Assembly (NCBI GenBank): GCA_946811695.1 | Contig: OX328124.1 | Location: forward strand, 56,674,603-56,738,602 | Direction of reading: 5' to 3' | From: Gonocerus acuteangulatus | Lineage: Eukaryota; Arthropoda; Insecta; Hemiptera; Coreidae | DNA length: 64,000 bases | In this document: positions 22,586 through 34,499 of the stretch, piece by piece | How the letters are laid out: every line of letters starts with the position of its first letter | Numbering within the stretch: position 1 is the stretch's first letter | Program-made: the position numbers and the translations under genes | Notes under the pieces: generated by a model | What the model was told of the DNA's origin: nothing | Seen by the model: the letters and a program-made list of their open reading frames with translations, nothing else | Database searches by the model: none

Positions 22586-22773
22586 CATGTGTAAACATAA
22601 CTCTGGAAGGAAATTAATAATTTATCAGTTACTCATTACAAAATTAAAAGAGAACTATTCATGTTTTTATTTTATTTATGTAGGATATTTTAAGCAAATT
22701 GTTCTGGAAAGCAGTCTACGCTACCCAAATTCTGAGGAAAGTGCTTAGTTATGCAGCTCCTGCGTGACGGACT
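22586..22773 (+). mobile_element. Helentron-like family G copy G1, right part with 3' terminus
   Basis: This continues the left part at 18169-19074. It carries the 3' subterminal repeat GAGGAAAGTGCT (22734-22745), the exact complement of AGCACTTTCCTC at the 5' end (18172-18183), then a GCAG-CTC-CTGC hairpin and 'gtgacggactttt'. G3 has the same arrangement. Confidence 0.78.
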
Positions 22774-22776
22774 TTT

Positions 22777-22957
22777 TAATTATAAATACCTCTAAAAATG
22801 TGTTCAAATGCATTATCTAGGTAAAAATAATAATTTTTGAGGTTAAGGAAAGCTGGTTAAATGGGGAAGTTTTTCTGAAACCCGGAAATGTCAGATCCTG
22901 CCCATTGAAGAGTAACGCTCTTCTTGATAAGATAGACATACTTAAATTCATTCATTT
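22777..22957 (-). mobile_element. Repeat family D copy D3, internally deleted
   Basis: The outer 'tgtgttcaaatgc' end joins directly to 'gaaagctggttaaatgg', skipping about 320 bp that D2 has at the same point. It is cut at 22957 by element B2. Confidence 0.65.
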
Positions 22958-23093
22958 TTCGCGCGGTTCCTCCCTCCCCCATAGGGAGGAACCCCGCTTA
23001 TAAGGTTGATACAATGAAACAATCCGGAAGTGCCGACAAGAAAATTTCGCGTTTCAGAACCCCTAGAGACCGAAAATAACGGTGGTTCAAATT

Positions 23094-23096
<3 letters not shown>

Positions 23097-23158
<62 letters not shown>

Positions 23159-23171
23159 TTATATATATATA
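23097..23171. repeat. (TA)n microsatellite inside element B2
   Basis: Nearly pure TA run at the position family B always carries one. Confidence 0.95.
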
Positions 23172-24253
23172 TTTGTCTGTTCGCTCTCTAGCTCGAAGAC
23201 GAATGGTCCGATTTTGATGAAATTTGGTACAAAAATCAGTCGTCCAATATGAAAGATCAAGTTCGTTAACCAGCAAAATCCGCCCACTGGAAGATGGAGT
23301 TTGGGGCGAAATTCGCGCAGAAAAAATCGTAACGCTTACGTTTTTGAGTTTATAAGCTTGTAAGTACTCTTTTTATAGGCTCCTTGGGCTAGGAAAACGA
23401 ATGAAACCATTTTCAAGGCGATAGCTTTAACCGTTTTCGAGAAAATTGGAAAAATAGTTTTTGAATACCGTTTTTAATTTGGGTACTTAGAAACATGGGA
23501 TTCAGTTGAAACATTTTCTGCATGTTCTACTTTCATTAAAACTAATATGTTGAAATTTTGGTTACGTTTGGAGTTAAGGAAGGGTTAGAATAAAATATTT
23601 TATTAACAGACATAAAAAGTTTTGGTAACTTTGTATATTTCCCTTAATATCTCGAAAAAGGTTAAGAATTTGGTAAACGAAAGAATACCATTAGAAAGCT
23701 TACTAAACGATCTACAAAAAAGGTTCTGATGAAAGTTTTGATTAGGCGATGTCAATCGGAGAAATAAGTGCTTAAAACATTAAAGTAATTGATTTTGCTT
23801 ATTCGAACTGTTCTTTTTGTCTGTTTTTATTCCTTGTTATTTTTTAATTGCTTATAGTTGGATAATGTATTTTACAATAAAACAGAGTAGGCAAAATAAG
23901 AAAAACAATTCATTGTTAGAAATATAGCTTGCCAAGAGAAAAAGATTCGTTGACGTCTTTTGAATATTTTCAATTGCCTTTATGCTGTTGGTTTTTTTAT
24001 TTTATTTTTTAATTGATTTTATCTGTAGAATTATTACTATAGTAAAAGAACACAGGAATGTGTGAAAATATTTGATATTTTCCAATTCATTGAAACGTAT
24101 GAAATGAAGTATCGGTAGAAGAGGATTCTAGGGTCTTGCGGACCTGACCCCAGGTATAGCCAGCCATAAAACCCTTTGAACAAAGGCCGAGGAAAATATT
24201 ATCTTTTTCTATTCTATGCTTTTCAAATGAGAATAGGGATATGAACAGGAACC

Positions 24254-24421
24254 GGGGTCTCCCGTGGTCTAATGGCTAGCGCCTTGGATTCATAAGCGGG
24301 AGATGGTGGGTTCGATTCCCAACCTCCGGCAGGAATTTTATTTTATCATCCCACGGCTCGCTGGTGAAATTCCTCGCTACACCCTGGATGTCGGCGCTAA
24401 TGACCTAGATGTAGATGTGCC

Positions 24422-24475
<54 letters not shown>
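24254..24475 (+). mobile_element. tRNA-derived SINE S1 with long poly-A tail
   Basis: tRNA-like head (A-box-like TGGTCTAATGGCTAG near 24266; B box GGTTCGATTCC near 24311), the S1 body, a 'gatgtgccgt' tail and about 50 A residues. GGAACC occurs immediately before it (24248-24253) and after it (24478-24483), a short target duplication. The long uninterrupted A tail and intact B box suggest a young insertion into B2. Confidence 0.88.
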
Positions 24476-24477
<2 letters not shown>

Positions 24478-24517
24478 GGAACCGCGCTAAGATGACGCAG
24501 TTCCTGCGAGTCGGACT

Positions 24518-25305
24518 TACTCCGATGTGTTCAAATGCGTGATATAGGTAAAAATAGTCATTTTTAAGGTTAATGTATGGTTGGGGTTCCTTAATGGCCG
24601 CCTCCTGGGCCCAGTATTAGTTACCTGAATTAATAAATTCATAATAAATGTGTATTTTATTTATTTACTGTTTTAAGATTTTTTTTTATATCCGTGGAAG
24701 TATTTTTTTTTATTCTTTTAAGTAAATATTTACTTAATATTTATGTAAACATTTATAAAAAAAATATTTCCCTTCAGCTTTTTGAATAAATTGAAGAAAA
24801 AAATATAATTTTCTTTTCACAGATCCATGTTTTTTTAAAAACTTTTGTTCTTAAATCGTTCAAATACTTCAATAACACAGGGTTGTGATACATGAATGGA
24901 AAGCTGGTTAAATGAGGAAGTTTTTCTAAAACCCGGAAATCTCAGATCCTGCCCATTGAGGAGTAACGCTGGAAAGAAATATCAATAAAATGTCAGGAAA
25001 TTTAGAATTGCCTTCTTTTGGTAAGATATACATACTTACATTCATTCATTTTTACGTTTACTCCCAACTAGTCTTATAGTAAATTTACTCAGCTTTCGAT
25101 TGGTTTCACACCCTTTTTAGTAGTACCACCTGGGACGGAGCTACAACGATTATTCTTCTAAAAAGTACTTTTGTCTCGAAAAAACAATAAAACGACGTTT
25201 TCTCCCTTATGGGCGAGAATTCGGGAAATCGTCAAAGGACATTTTTTGTTCCCCTAAGGGTCCTCTATCACCCCTCACAATATGACTAGACATTTACGGG
25301 ACACC

Positions 25306-25308
<3 letters not shown>
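24518..25308 (-). mobile_element. Repeat family D copy D2
   Basis: The minus strand begins CAGGGTGTCCCGTAAATG at 25308 and runs to 'gaacacatcgg' at about 24525, aligning throughout with D1. Its start faces a TA tract (25309-25374), and on the far side an oppositely oriented CAGGGTGTCCCGTAAAT begins at 25376. Confidence 0.65.
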
Positions 25309-25375
<67 letters not shown>

Positions 25376-25392
25376 GGTGTCCCGTAAATTAG
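25309..25392. repeat. (TA)n tract between two inverted CAGGGTGTCCC ends
   Basis: About 66 bp of TA flanked on both sides by outward-reading 'cagggtgtcccgtaaat' sequences. The right-hand one is followed only by another TA run and then unrelated DNA. Confidence 0.9.
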
Positions 25393-26130
25393 ATATATAT
25401 ATATATATATATGTATTCCTTGCAACTCGTACGAGCAGTGTATAACGTAAGACCTCGTGCGAGCAGGATATATATATATATATTATTTAGAGAGAACTCT
25501 GTCTCCAAATTGTGCAGTGACTTCAAAGCAAAGAGTGGAGCTTTATCTCTTTCTTCCATAGGATTAATTTTCACCGTCGAGTGACGACTACATAAATGAC
25601 CAGCCAATAAGTTTGTGGCTATGTAATATTCTTTTCTTAGGTTACAAAATAATTACATAATTCAAGGTGAGCTGGTTTATTAGTCAATGACTATGTATAA
25701 ACTAACATACGAACATGTCAATATGGAGTGAGTGATGGTTCTAAGGTTTCTTTAATTTGAAAAATAAAATGAGAATTGAATATGTGGAAAGACGTTTCAC
25801 GTAATAGAATTACTTTGGACGGTAATACTTTTTCGCTAGTGTATCTCGTTAATTGTTTAAATAAATTCCAATATTATAAATTACCCATATTCTTGTATAA
25901 TTACGCAAATTTAATTAAAGTTTAACCAATAAATTGTAATCCTTTCCTTGTCAGGATATAGCTGATAACGTTTATTTCACAAGAAAAGTCACCCCACCCC
26001 CCGTCTAACCCATGATACCTGCCTCAGGGCGCTCACGCCCGAACATTTACGGCTACTAATAGAAGTTACACGAGGAAAGCAAAAATAAAACGGAATCAAG
26101 CAGTAACTTGTTGACATTTTATTTATTAGA
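25393..26130. other. Unassigned AT-rich DNA
   Basis: Short TA runs at 25393-25412 and 25469-25482, the latter two separated by a 'cgtacgagcag..gtgcgagcag' pair. No gene recognised. Confidence 0.4.
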
Positions 26131-26131
26131 G

Positions 26132-26345
26132 TTTTTTTTTTACGGCGCATCGATATCTAGGCCAATAGCTCCGGGCTATCTATAGGTTACCACCCTTCAT
26201 AAACATCCATGGTGGTGCAGGGAATTACTTCAACGGACCCTGAAATTATGAAATTCAACCTGCTGCAGGCGGCATTCGAACCCGGATCTTCCGGTTGTGA
26301 TTCAAGCCGTTATCCACAGGACCTTGGATACCCTTTTGAGAGAAG
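26132..26345 (-). mobile_element. tRNA-derived SINE, family S2
   Basis: On the minus strand a tRNA-like head (A-box-like 'aaggtcctgtggataacgg', B box GGTTCGAATGCC) is followed by a body with 'gaagggtggtaacctatag' and a tail 'gatgcgccgt' plus an A run. The tail resembles that of S1, so the two families may use the same LINE machinery. A second S2-like copy is at 37130-37302. Confidence 0.75.
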
Positions 26346-26960
26346 TGGTGCAAAGATTATCATTGCTAATTTTTTCCCCCCTCTAGTCCACTGAGTCATG
26401 TGCCACTCTTATTTGAGTGAAATATACAAAGCGAATTTAGCCACATCCCTTTCAGTATTCCTCCAGCATTTTAAGGGGCTCTTGGGAATGAATTGTGAAG
26501 AAAAGAAACTAGTTGAGTAAAGGCCTCGGAGTGGATTAATGCAGCGAGGATCAGAGAATGTAATTAGCCAGGACGTGATGTGTTTCGGCAAATACATCGT
26601 GCTTCCTCAGTGCGTGTGTTTGTTTACGCCGGCTTTATGGCTGCCTTCCTCACAAGATCCGAATAGGCTAGACCTCATAAAGACATGCAAGAACGGTAGA
26701 TAGCAGCAATTCCCTCTCTTCTCGCTCCAATAGTTGCCGCAGGTCCCGAGGGAAATCAGACCAATGGGGGAATAGACTTAGAAACAGTTTTATTAGAAAA
26801 CCTTGTCCAAGCAATGGTTTATCTTGAGAAAGAATCTAATTAAAAAAAGTCCGACTCGCAGGAACTGCGTTTCCTTAGCGGGTTTTCATTACGTTATTAT
26901 CCCTAGTGCCGTGTCTCTAAAGCCTGGAATAAATATAGTTAATATTTCGTAAAAAAAAAA
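26346..26960. other. Unassigned DNA; family B 3' end on the minus strand near 26850-26900
   Basis: Reading the minus strand, 26910-26850 has 'cccgctaaggaa', 'cgcagttcctgcg' and 'agtcggacttttt', matching the family B terminus. The 5' end of that copy was not found. Otherwise no feature. Confidence 0.45.
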
Positions 26961-26965
26961 AACAT

Positions 26966-29252
26966 AAACAAAACACCTATGAAGTTTTGAAGAAAAGTAA
27001 AATTATAGGCACCATTAACACTCGATCTCCTCGACCAAAAACAAAACACCTACTCAAATGAAGTCTTGAAGAAAAGTAAAATTATAGGCACCATTACCAC
27101 TCGATCTCCTCGACCAAAAACAAAACACCTACTCAAATGAAGTCTTGAAGAAAATTAAAATTATAGGCACCATTAACACTCGATATCCTCGACCAAAAAC
27201 AAAACACCTACTCAAATGAAGTCTTGAAGAAAATTAAAATTATAGGCGCCATTACCACTCGATATCCTCGACCAAAAACAAAACACCTACTCAAATGAAG
27301 TCTTGAAGAAAACTAAAATTATAGGCACCATTACCACTCGATATCCTCGACCAAAAACAAAACACCTACTCAAATGAAGTCTTGAAGAATTTTAAAATTA
27401 TAGGCGCCATTAACACTCGATATCCTCGACCAAAAACAAAACACCTACTCAAATGAAGTCTTGAAGAAAATTAAAATTATAGGCACCATTACCACTCGAT
27501 ATCCTCGACCAAAAACAAAATACCTACTCAAATGAAGTCTTGAAGAAAATTAAAATTATAGGCACCATTAACACTCGATCTCCTCGACCAAAAACAAAAC
27601 ACCTACTCAAATGAAGTCTTGAAGAAAAGTAAAATTATAGGCACCATTACCACTCGATCTCCTCGACCAAAAACAAAACACCTACTCAAATGAAGTCTTG
27701 AAGAAAATTAAAATTATAGGCGCCATTAACACTCGATATCCTCGACCAAAAACAAAACACCTACTCAAATGAAGTCTTGAAGAAAAGTAAAATTATAGGC
27801 ACCATTACCACTCGATCTCCTCGACCAAAAACAAAACACCTACTCAAATGAAGTCTTGAAGAAAATTAAAATTATAGGCACCATTAACACTCGATATCCT
27901 CGACCAAAAACAAAACACCTACTCAAATGAAGTCTTGAAGAAAATTAGAATTATAGGCGCCATTAACACTCGATATCCTCGACCAAAAACAAAACACCTA
28001 CTCAAATGAAGTCTTGAAGAAAATTAAAATTATAGGCGCCATTAACACTCGATATCCTCGACCAAAAACAAAACACCTACTCAAATGAAGTCTTGAAGAA
28101 AATTAAAATTATAGGCACCATTAACACTCGATCTCCTCGACCAAAAACAAAACACCTACTCAAATGAAGTCTTGAAGAAAAGTAAAATTATAGGCACCAT
28201 TACCACTCGATCTCCTCGACCAAAAACAAAACACCTACTCAAATGAAGTCTTGAAGAAAATTAAAATTATAGGCACCATTAACACTCGATATCCTCGACC
28301 AAAAACAAAACACCTACTCAAATGAAGTCTTGAAGAAAATTAAAATTATAGGCGCCATTAACACTCGATATCCTCGACCAAAAACAAAACACCTACTCAA
28401 ATGAAGTCTTGAAGAAAATTAAAATTATAGGCGCCATTAACACTCGATATCCTCGACCAAAAACAAAACACCTACTCAAATGAAGTCTTGAAGAAAATTA
28501 AAATTATAGGCACCATTAACACTCGATCTCCTCGACCAAAAACAAAACACCTACTCAAATGAAGTCTTGAAGAAAAGTAAAATTATAGGCACCATTACCA
28601 CTCGATCTCCTCGACCAAAAACAAAACACCTACTCAAATGAAGTCTTGAAGAAAATTAAAATTATAGGCGCCATTAACACTCGATATCCTCGACCAAAAA
28701 CAAAACACCTACTCAAATGAAGTCTTGAAGAAAATTAAAATTATAGGCACCATTACCACTCGATCTCCTCGACCAAAAACAAAACACCTACTCAAATGAA
28801 GTCTTGAAGAAAATTAAAATTATAGGCACCATTAACACTCGATATCCTCGACCAAAAACAAAACACCTACTCAAATGAAGTCTTGAAGAAAATTAAAATT
28901 ATAGGCACCATTAACACTCGATATCCTCGACCAAAAACAAAACACCTACTCAAATGAAGTCTTGAAGAAAATTAAAATTATAGGCACCATTAACACTCGA
29001 TATCCTCGACCAAAAACAAAACACCTACTCAAATGAAGTCTTGAAGAAAATTAAAATTATAGGCACCATTAACACTCGATATCCTCGACCAAAAACAAAA
29101 CACCTACTCAAATGAAGTCTTGAAGAAAATTAAAATTATAGGCGCCATTACCACTCGATATCCTCGACCAAAAACAAAACACCTACTCAAATGAAGTCTT
29201 GAAGAAAATTAAAATTATAGGCACCATTAACACTCGATATCCTCGACCAAAA
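26966..29252 (+). repeat. 79-bp minisatellite, 29 units
   Basis: The anchor TCGACC recurs from 27031 to 29243 every 79 bp, 28 exact periods with no net insertion or deletion; the first unit is shorter. Units differ mainly at four sites (gaaaaG/Ttaaaa, ggcA/Gcc, attaA/Ccac, gatC/Atcc). Units ending 27827-28221 and 28222-28616 carry the same five-variant order, a 395-bp higher-order repeat. Near identity across 2.3 kb implies recent amplification or homogenisation. No reading frame or CRISPR-like spacer variation is seen. Confidence 0.97.
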
Positions 29253-29855
29253 ATAGTTTCTCACTTTGAGTACCTTGGTTTGACTGGCAAATTAATATTA
29301 ATGCTAAAATCAATTTAAAACAACATTGTTCCGGTTGACATCGTCCCATCTAAAATCCTATTGTAACAAAATTTTAACCGTCCTAGTCAGGCTGAATGTA
29401 AAACATCGCGACCGATATTCAACTAAATCCATCGTTTATGAATACCCAAATCAAACATTAGCGGAGAAAACTTCTTCCTGCGAGGAACGTTACAGATATT
29501 GCTTTTATTTTGCTAGTTAGGAAAACTATTAACCTGTGTACCTGGAAGCCTATTGACGCAAAAACTTATGCGCTGCAATTCATTTCGCGCGAATAACGCC
29601 CAAATGAACGTGTTCGAATAGAGTTATTTTGCTGGTTAACGAACTCGACCTTCAAAATGAGAGTTTTTTTTAGTATCGAACCTCTTTAAAATTGAACAAT
29701 TTTTGAGCCAGCTTGAGCGCGAGCATACAACACCACATGTACAGGCCAGCAAGAAAAATCTTCTTTTTTTTTTCTTTTTTTTTTTAATTCCATTTTAAAG
29801 GAATTTCAACCCTTAAGGTCATTAACGCCGTTTCTTTGATTGTTAATTATTGTCT
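29253..29855. other. Unassigned DNA
   Basis: A 64-codon open frame (29326-29520) has no recognised domain. Poly-T at 29765-29784. Text at 29620-29660 ('ttgctggttaacgaactcgacctt') resembles family B internal sequence on the minus strand. Confidence 0.4.
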
Positions 29856-29859
29856 AGTG

Positions 29860-30195
<336 letters not shown>

Positions 30196-30392
30196 CCCAT
30201 ATCAGTATCATTTAGCCATGTTTAAAATGGTATTTTAATTCAAGTTGTAACTGAATTTTGTTCTATTGAATTTTTATATAAGGTTAAATTAAATTTTGTC
30301 TATTAACTTCGAGGCGTTGAAAAGCCACTCCACTTGGTCGGTACGATTGTCTAGAATGTCATCTAAGGAGTCAGGCAGTTGGTTTTGCTCTT

Positions 30393-30860
30393 TTAGTTAT
30401 TCATAATCACGGCAATTCGTCGGAATATGTTTAACAGAGAGCAGCACATTGCATGAGCTGCAAATTGGTGGAGGTTCCTTTTACATAAGAAAAGAATGTT
30501 TGTATGGCCAATTCTCGTACGAGTTAGCACCACTTCCTTTCTTCTCGTGTCATTTGTTGATGTCTTCCATGATTTTACACATCTCTTTATATCTCTGAGT
30601 TTATTTTCCTTCACTTGTTGCCAAACAGTTTGCTTGTCTTCCAAATTTTGAATCTTTATGGAAATGCATACCTCCTCTAATTGCTTTCCTTGCCAAGGTG
30701 TCATCTTGCTCATGTTGATTTATTCTGCAATGTCCAGGGATCCATAAAAATGTAACCTTTTGTTCCTTTAAATGTAATTCGTACATTCTTTTAAATACTA
30801 AGAAAAAGCTATGCCAGCCCAAACAGAAAGCCGTTAAAATCGTATAAGGATAAGTGGTAA
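30393..30860 (-). pseudogene. LINE RNase H domain and C-terminal tail, frameshifted fragment
   Basis: One frame (to 30601) has 'LKEQKVTFLWIPGHCRINQH' then EQDDTLARKAI, the RNase H C-terminal signature (WxPGHxxIxxNExAD; here NE has become HE and AD has become DD). The other frame (30713-30393) has 'NKLRDIKRCVKSW', then 'RRKEVVLTRTRIGHTNI', the stretch that follows RNase H in I/Loa/R1-type LINEs, where 'LTRLRIGHT' leads to a zinc knuckle and 'HIL..C'. Here the knuckle is eroded to AHAMCC. A frameshift near 30690 separates the frames. RNase H removes RNA from the RNA/DNA hybrid in intact elements. The clade cannot be fixed from this piece. Confidence 0.7.
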
Positions 30861-30957
30861 TCCCTATGTTTAACCCACAGTTATTAAATAAAATTGAATA
30901 ATTAATAAGGTTGCGGTAAAAGAGAGAATAAGAATTTAAATTGCAATAAATGGACAA

Positions 30958-31560
30958 ATGTCTGTTTTCTTATGTTTCTCACGAATAGGTATAGATATAT
31001 AGATTGTTAATGACTTCAAATCAGCAGTTTTAATACCATGTAATTAAATCTGTAACTAATGAGGCATTATTTAGTCGGCACAATATCGAAACGGTGAACT
31101 TTACAAATTTTGTGGGCGGCAGTTAATATCCGCTCACTCGAAGCCGAAGCCCAATTTCCCGCTGGCTGATTTAGATCGTGTCAGCCAGGAAGAATTATAG
31201 CCTTTTCTGCTTAATTAAAAAGAGAATTCTCTTCCTGTTGAAGGGAACTAGCCGAAGACCTTTCAATGTAATTAGTTAGTGCTGGGTATTGGGACTTCAT
31301 CTCATATAAGCCAGTAATCAAAATAGGAAAAGTCCCTGAAATGTCCACAATATAACCTGTATATGTAAGTACGATATAAAAATTAAAATTTTGCTCTTTC
31401 ATATTTCACCTAGGTTATGTCATACACTCTCATGATTGCGCTATACAAGTATCCAGTCCAGTAAGTAAGTAAGTTTTGCCATTTAAATTCGGGATAAGTT
31501 GTATACATAACACATGTTTGCCTATTTCGCATATCCTTGGTACATTTTTTTATGGATTTT
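30958..31560. other. Unassigned DNA
   Basis: No gene or repeat recognised. Confidence 0.35.
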
Positions 31561-31565
31561 ATTTA

Positions 31566-31735
31566 TAACTAGCTGAATACCCGTGCTTCGTCACGGCAGA
31601 TAAGTAGTTATTTAATTGCGTTAAATAATGATTCATTAAAATTACGTTACTACACAATTCTGTGCAGTTTATTATAGCACGGTTCCCGTCATACTATATT
31701 TTATTCAATGGGCGTTAAAATGTAAAAGTTTTTGT
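31566..31735 (+). repeat. Dispersed repeat start related to family C
   Basis: It opens ACTAGCTGAATACCCGTGCT, similar to the family C start at 39155 but with different following text. The phrase 'ggttcccgtcatactatattttattca' recurs at 63452-63480. No coding potential. Confidence 0.5.
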
Positions 31736-31737
31736 TT

Positions 31738-32088
31738 CCAAGGGGCGAGGTTAGCTCAGTGGTAGAGCACTGGACTAATAAGCTAGAGGCCTTAGTTCAA
31801 ATCCCGAGCAAGCACTAAAGATTTTTTCTTCTAGTGTCTTTGTTCATGGGTTGAATTCGGCCTTTCTCACCGTCCCTAGGTCAACCCAGCCTTTAATTAA
31901 TTTAATAATGGCTACCTTGGTTGGTGCTAATGACTCTAGCAGTCGAAGCAGCCGAGGGGAAAATCAGGCGGCCGGAGCATAGTACTGACCACACTATCTC
32001 CCTAGTGTGCCGTTTGGTCATGAATCAGATACCTCTATAGTATCTGCCCCTCAGGGCCCTCGTGGCCTGTTTGATTATGTACGGGACT
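31738..32088 (+). mobile_element. tRNA-derived SINE, family S3
   Basis: The first 76 bp fold like a tRNA: A box TTAGCTCAGTGGTAGAGC (31750-31767) and B box AGTTCAAATCC (31795-31805). A non-tRNA body of about 270 bp follows, including 'accgtccctaggtcaaccc' and 'tagtgtgccgtttggtcatg'. It is unlike S1 and S2. The A box is better preserved than in S1, but the long attached body and mismatches in the acceptor stem argue against a working tRNA gene. No clear A tail or target duplication was found. Confidence 0.65.
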
Positions 32089-33145
32089 GATTTTTGATTA
32101 TGTTTCCAAGAAGTCATATGGTAACACCCAATATATTTACGAGTATTACCAAGGTTATAGGCGAGAAGGCATTGCAAGGGTTCCGGATATTATTACCTCA
32201 CCTGGAAAACCTAAGGATATGCCATACATCACGGTTTGACCGGGACTGTCCCGGTAGTTTGCAACTGTTTCGGTGTCCAGCGCCCGGTTTTATCAATGTC
32301 CTGGAAATGGCTGTAAGATGTAAAAAGTAATGAATACATGTTTATAAGAATCTTTTTTAAATCGGTTACTTTTCTACAATCAACATTTTTACTACTGCTC
32401 TCAGTGTCAAAGAAATAAGAAGTAATCTAACTGTAAAACGCTGGAACTACCTGCAGCTGGAATGCTTGATATGCACTAGCAGGGATTACCATATTTTGAT
32501 TTTATTTTATAATTCAGTACCTAAATTTTACTTGAATACACAATATTAAAAAGGTTTTTCTAGAAATACATAAGTGACAGCTTCAAAGTGAATTCTCTAA
32601 TCCGACTGTACCCCGGTGCTGACCACGCCGGATTAGGGAGAGTCTCCTGTAGTTTGTATTTCTGGATACTTACTGGCAGTAAGCATGCGTTTTTGTGTAT
32701 TTCTTAATCACTGCCTGAATGTAAAGGGGGAATGGTCAGTCATTCCATAACGAAGTATTTGGAATGAGTGATCGGAATCAAGAAACCGCTCGTTCTGCTT
32801 CGGATGTGAATGTGTAAATTATTCTGTCTGGGGCAGACCTCACGGAAGATTCATGTTAGCCTAAAGATATGACTTTAGTTTCCCCACATCCTATAGCTAA
32901 TGCATTTTAGGCGATTCTAGAGTGTTTACTGTACATGCTTTCGTGCGAAAGTAAGTGTTTAGCGCACTCTGTGTGGTGTACTGCTACTTGGGAAGGGAGG
33001 GTCATAAAGCTCCGTAATTCCGCACGTTAGTGGCTCCCTGTCCTATTATTATTTTTATTATTATTATGGGGCGTTGTACTTATATAATGTATAAAATTAT
33101 GTATAATATTGTACAGATGTTCAATAAACATAATTAATCCTCAAA
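32089..33145. other. Unassigned DNA
   Basis: A 78-codon open frame (32094-32330) shows no recognised domain. The 32600-33050 stretch is somewhat less AT-rich, with no feature that I can name. Confidence 0.35.

Positions 33146-33148
<3 letters not shown>

Positions 33149-33193
<45 letters not shown>
33149..33193. repeat. (TA)n microsatellite
   Basis: A pure TA tract. Confidence 0.97.
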
Positions 33194-33195
<2 letters not shown>

Positions 33196-33961
33196 GGTGT
33201 GTTCTCCTCAGTTTCCTGGGGTAAATATTTTCGGGGGCTATTGCCAACCGAAAAAATTGTTGTTTATATTAAAGTTTTTTTCTTTGTTTTTAAGTATCCT
33301 ATGACGGGCGTTCAGTCAAGACTTTTCGAACTATTCTCGCAGTATCTCGTAGTAGAATATAATAATATTATTATTGCTATTAAAAGAGTGGGTTTTATTC
33401 ATATGTTTGGACTTCAACGTACTTCAGAGAATTCTTATCCAACCGAAACCGAAATATAATTATTATTATAAGAGGTGGGATATCTCAGGCTCCGTCTGTG
33501 TGATTTTTGGTGGGTTATTTCTAATCAATGAAAATTATTTTTTTCAAATTATGGGCGTTTTTTGTTATTATTATTTACGCCTAGGATCACTATGCTGTAA
33601 AAATAATATAAATAAAAAAAACAATTGTGCAAACTCAGTAGCATCAACTCGGGTGATGCTAACAAAACGCCTGCAAATTGAATAAACCACTGTACAATAC
33701 ACAAGTGTTGGGCATCAGTGGCTTAATTCTCCAATATATTTTTTTTAGAAAAAAAATAAAATGTCCAGGCTTTTATTAGATTCTAGATCCTCCTGTTTTA
33801 TGCTCAGGTTCGTTGCTAATTACGACACGGTAGTACATCGCTAGTTAATTTATCCAATTAAGGTTAATGAGGCCTATAGTTGCATTGTCTGGTTTCAGAT
33901 AACTATGACGCTACAACGGCTGTTTCAAGCATGTGCTCCATCGGATAAAGTAGCTTGCCAA

Positions 33962-33965
<4 letters not shown>

Positions 33966-34038
<73 letters not shown>
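33966..34038. repeat. Poly-A tract of about 72 bp
   Basis: Uninterrupted A. The sequence before it does not match a SINE or LINE that I recognise. After it, 34060-34115 has a weak tRNA-like B box ('agcttcgaatccctgg'). Confidence 0.95.
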
Positions 34039-34040
<2 letters not shown>

Positions 34041-34499
34041 GGTAGCGTATTTAAAAGTACCCGAGCGTGAAACTGGAAGTCTAGCTTCGAATCCCTGGCG
34101 AGTTTCGTAGATACAGCGTTTGATTGAATAGGAATATTGTTTTCGTTTACTGGCTTCTAGCATTAGTAACTGATATTAACAAATCAGTAATGTAATGTAA
34201 GAAACGTGAGTGAAATCATGTTTTGTTTAAGTATGTATTTTACTGAAACGTCCACGTTGGATATGCCACAAGTTGGTTTGTTTTCTCCCGCCATTGTACC
34301 ATATTAAGAGATGTATTCATGTATAGAATGTAATAACTACTAAAGAGTAATGATAATTAAAAAAAAACTCATTCTCCTCCTTTTATACAAGCTGTAATTA
34401 AATTTATCCAGGGTCTGTTTCGCAAAAGGGGTGCTAGTGATTATATCAGTAACTGTGATTATTTTAACTAAATAAAACAAATCATAGGTTGCAGTAACC

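Larger units (their letters stand above)
22958..24517 (+). mobile_element. Helentron-like family B copy B2, carrying a SINE
   Basis: 5' GCGCGGTTCC (22961-22970) pairs with GGAACCGCGC (24478-24487); then a CGCAG-TTC-CTGCG hairpin (24496-24508) and 'agtcggactt' close the element. The TA tract is at 23097-23171. It differs from B1 by having only one copy of the ~507-bp internal segment. A SINE (24254-24475) sits just before the 3' subterminal repeat. The flanks are repeat D sequences on both sides. Confidence 0.75.

Noticed and set aside
26966..29252. CRISPR-like regular array
   Set aside because: The whole 79-bp unit repeats, with no unique spacers; this is eukaryotic minisatellite DNA.
31738..31816. 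Functional tRNA gene at the S3 head
   Set aside because: A and B boxes are good, but acceptor stem pairing is incomplete and a long non-tRNA body follows. It is better read as a SINE; a tRNA covariance scan would settle it.
33966..34120. SINE ending in the 72-bp A tract
   Set aside because: The sequence before the A tract has no tRNA-like boxes and matches no other copy in the window; the tRNA-like text lies on the wrong side of the tract.
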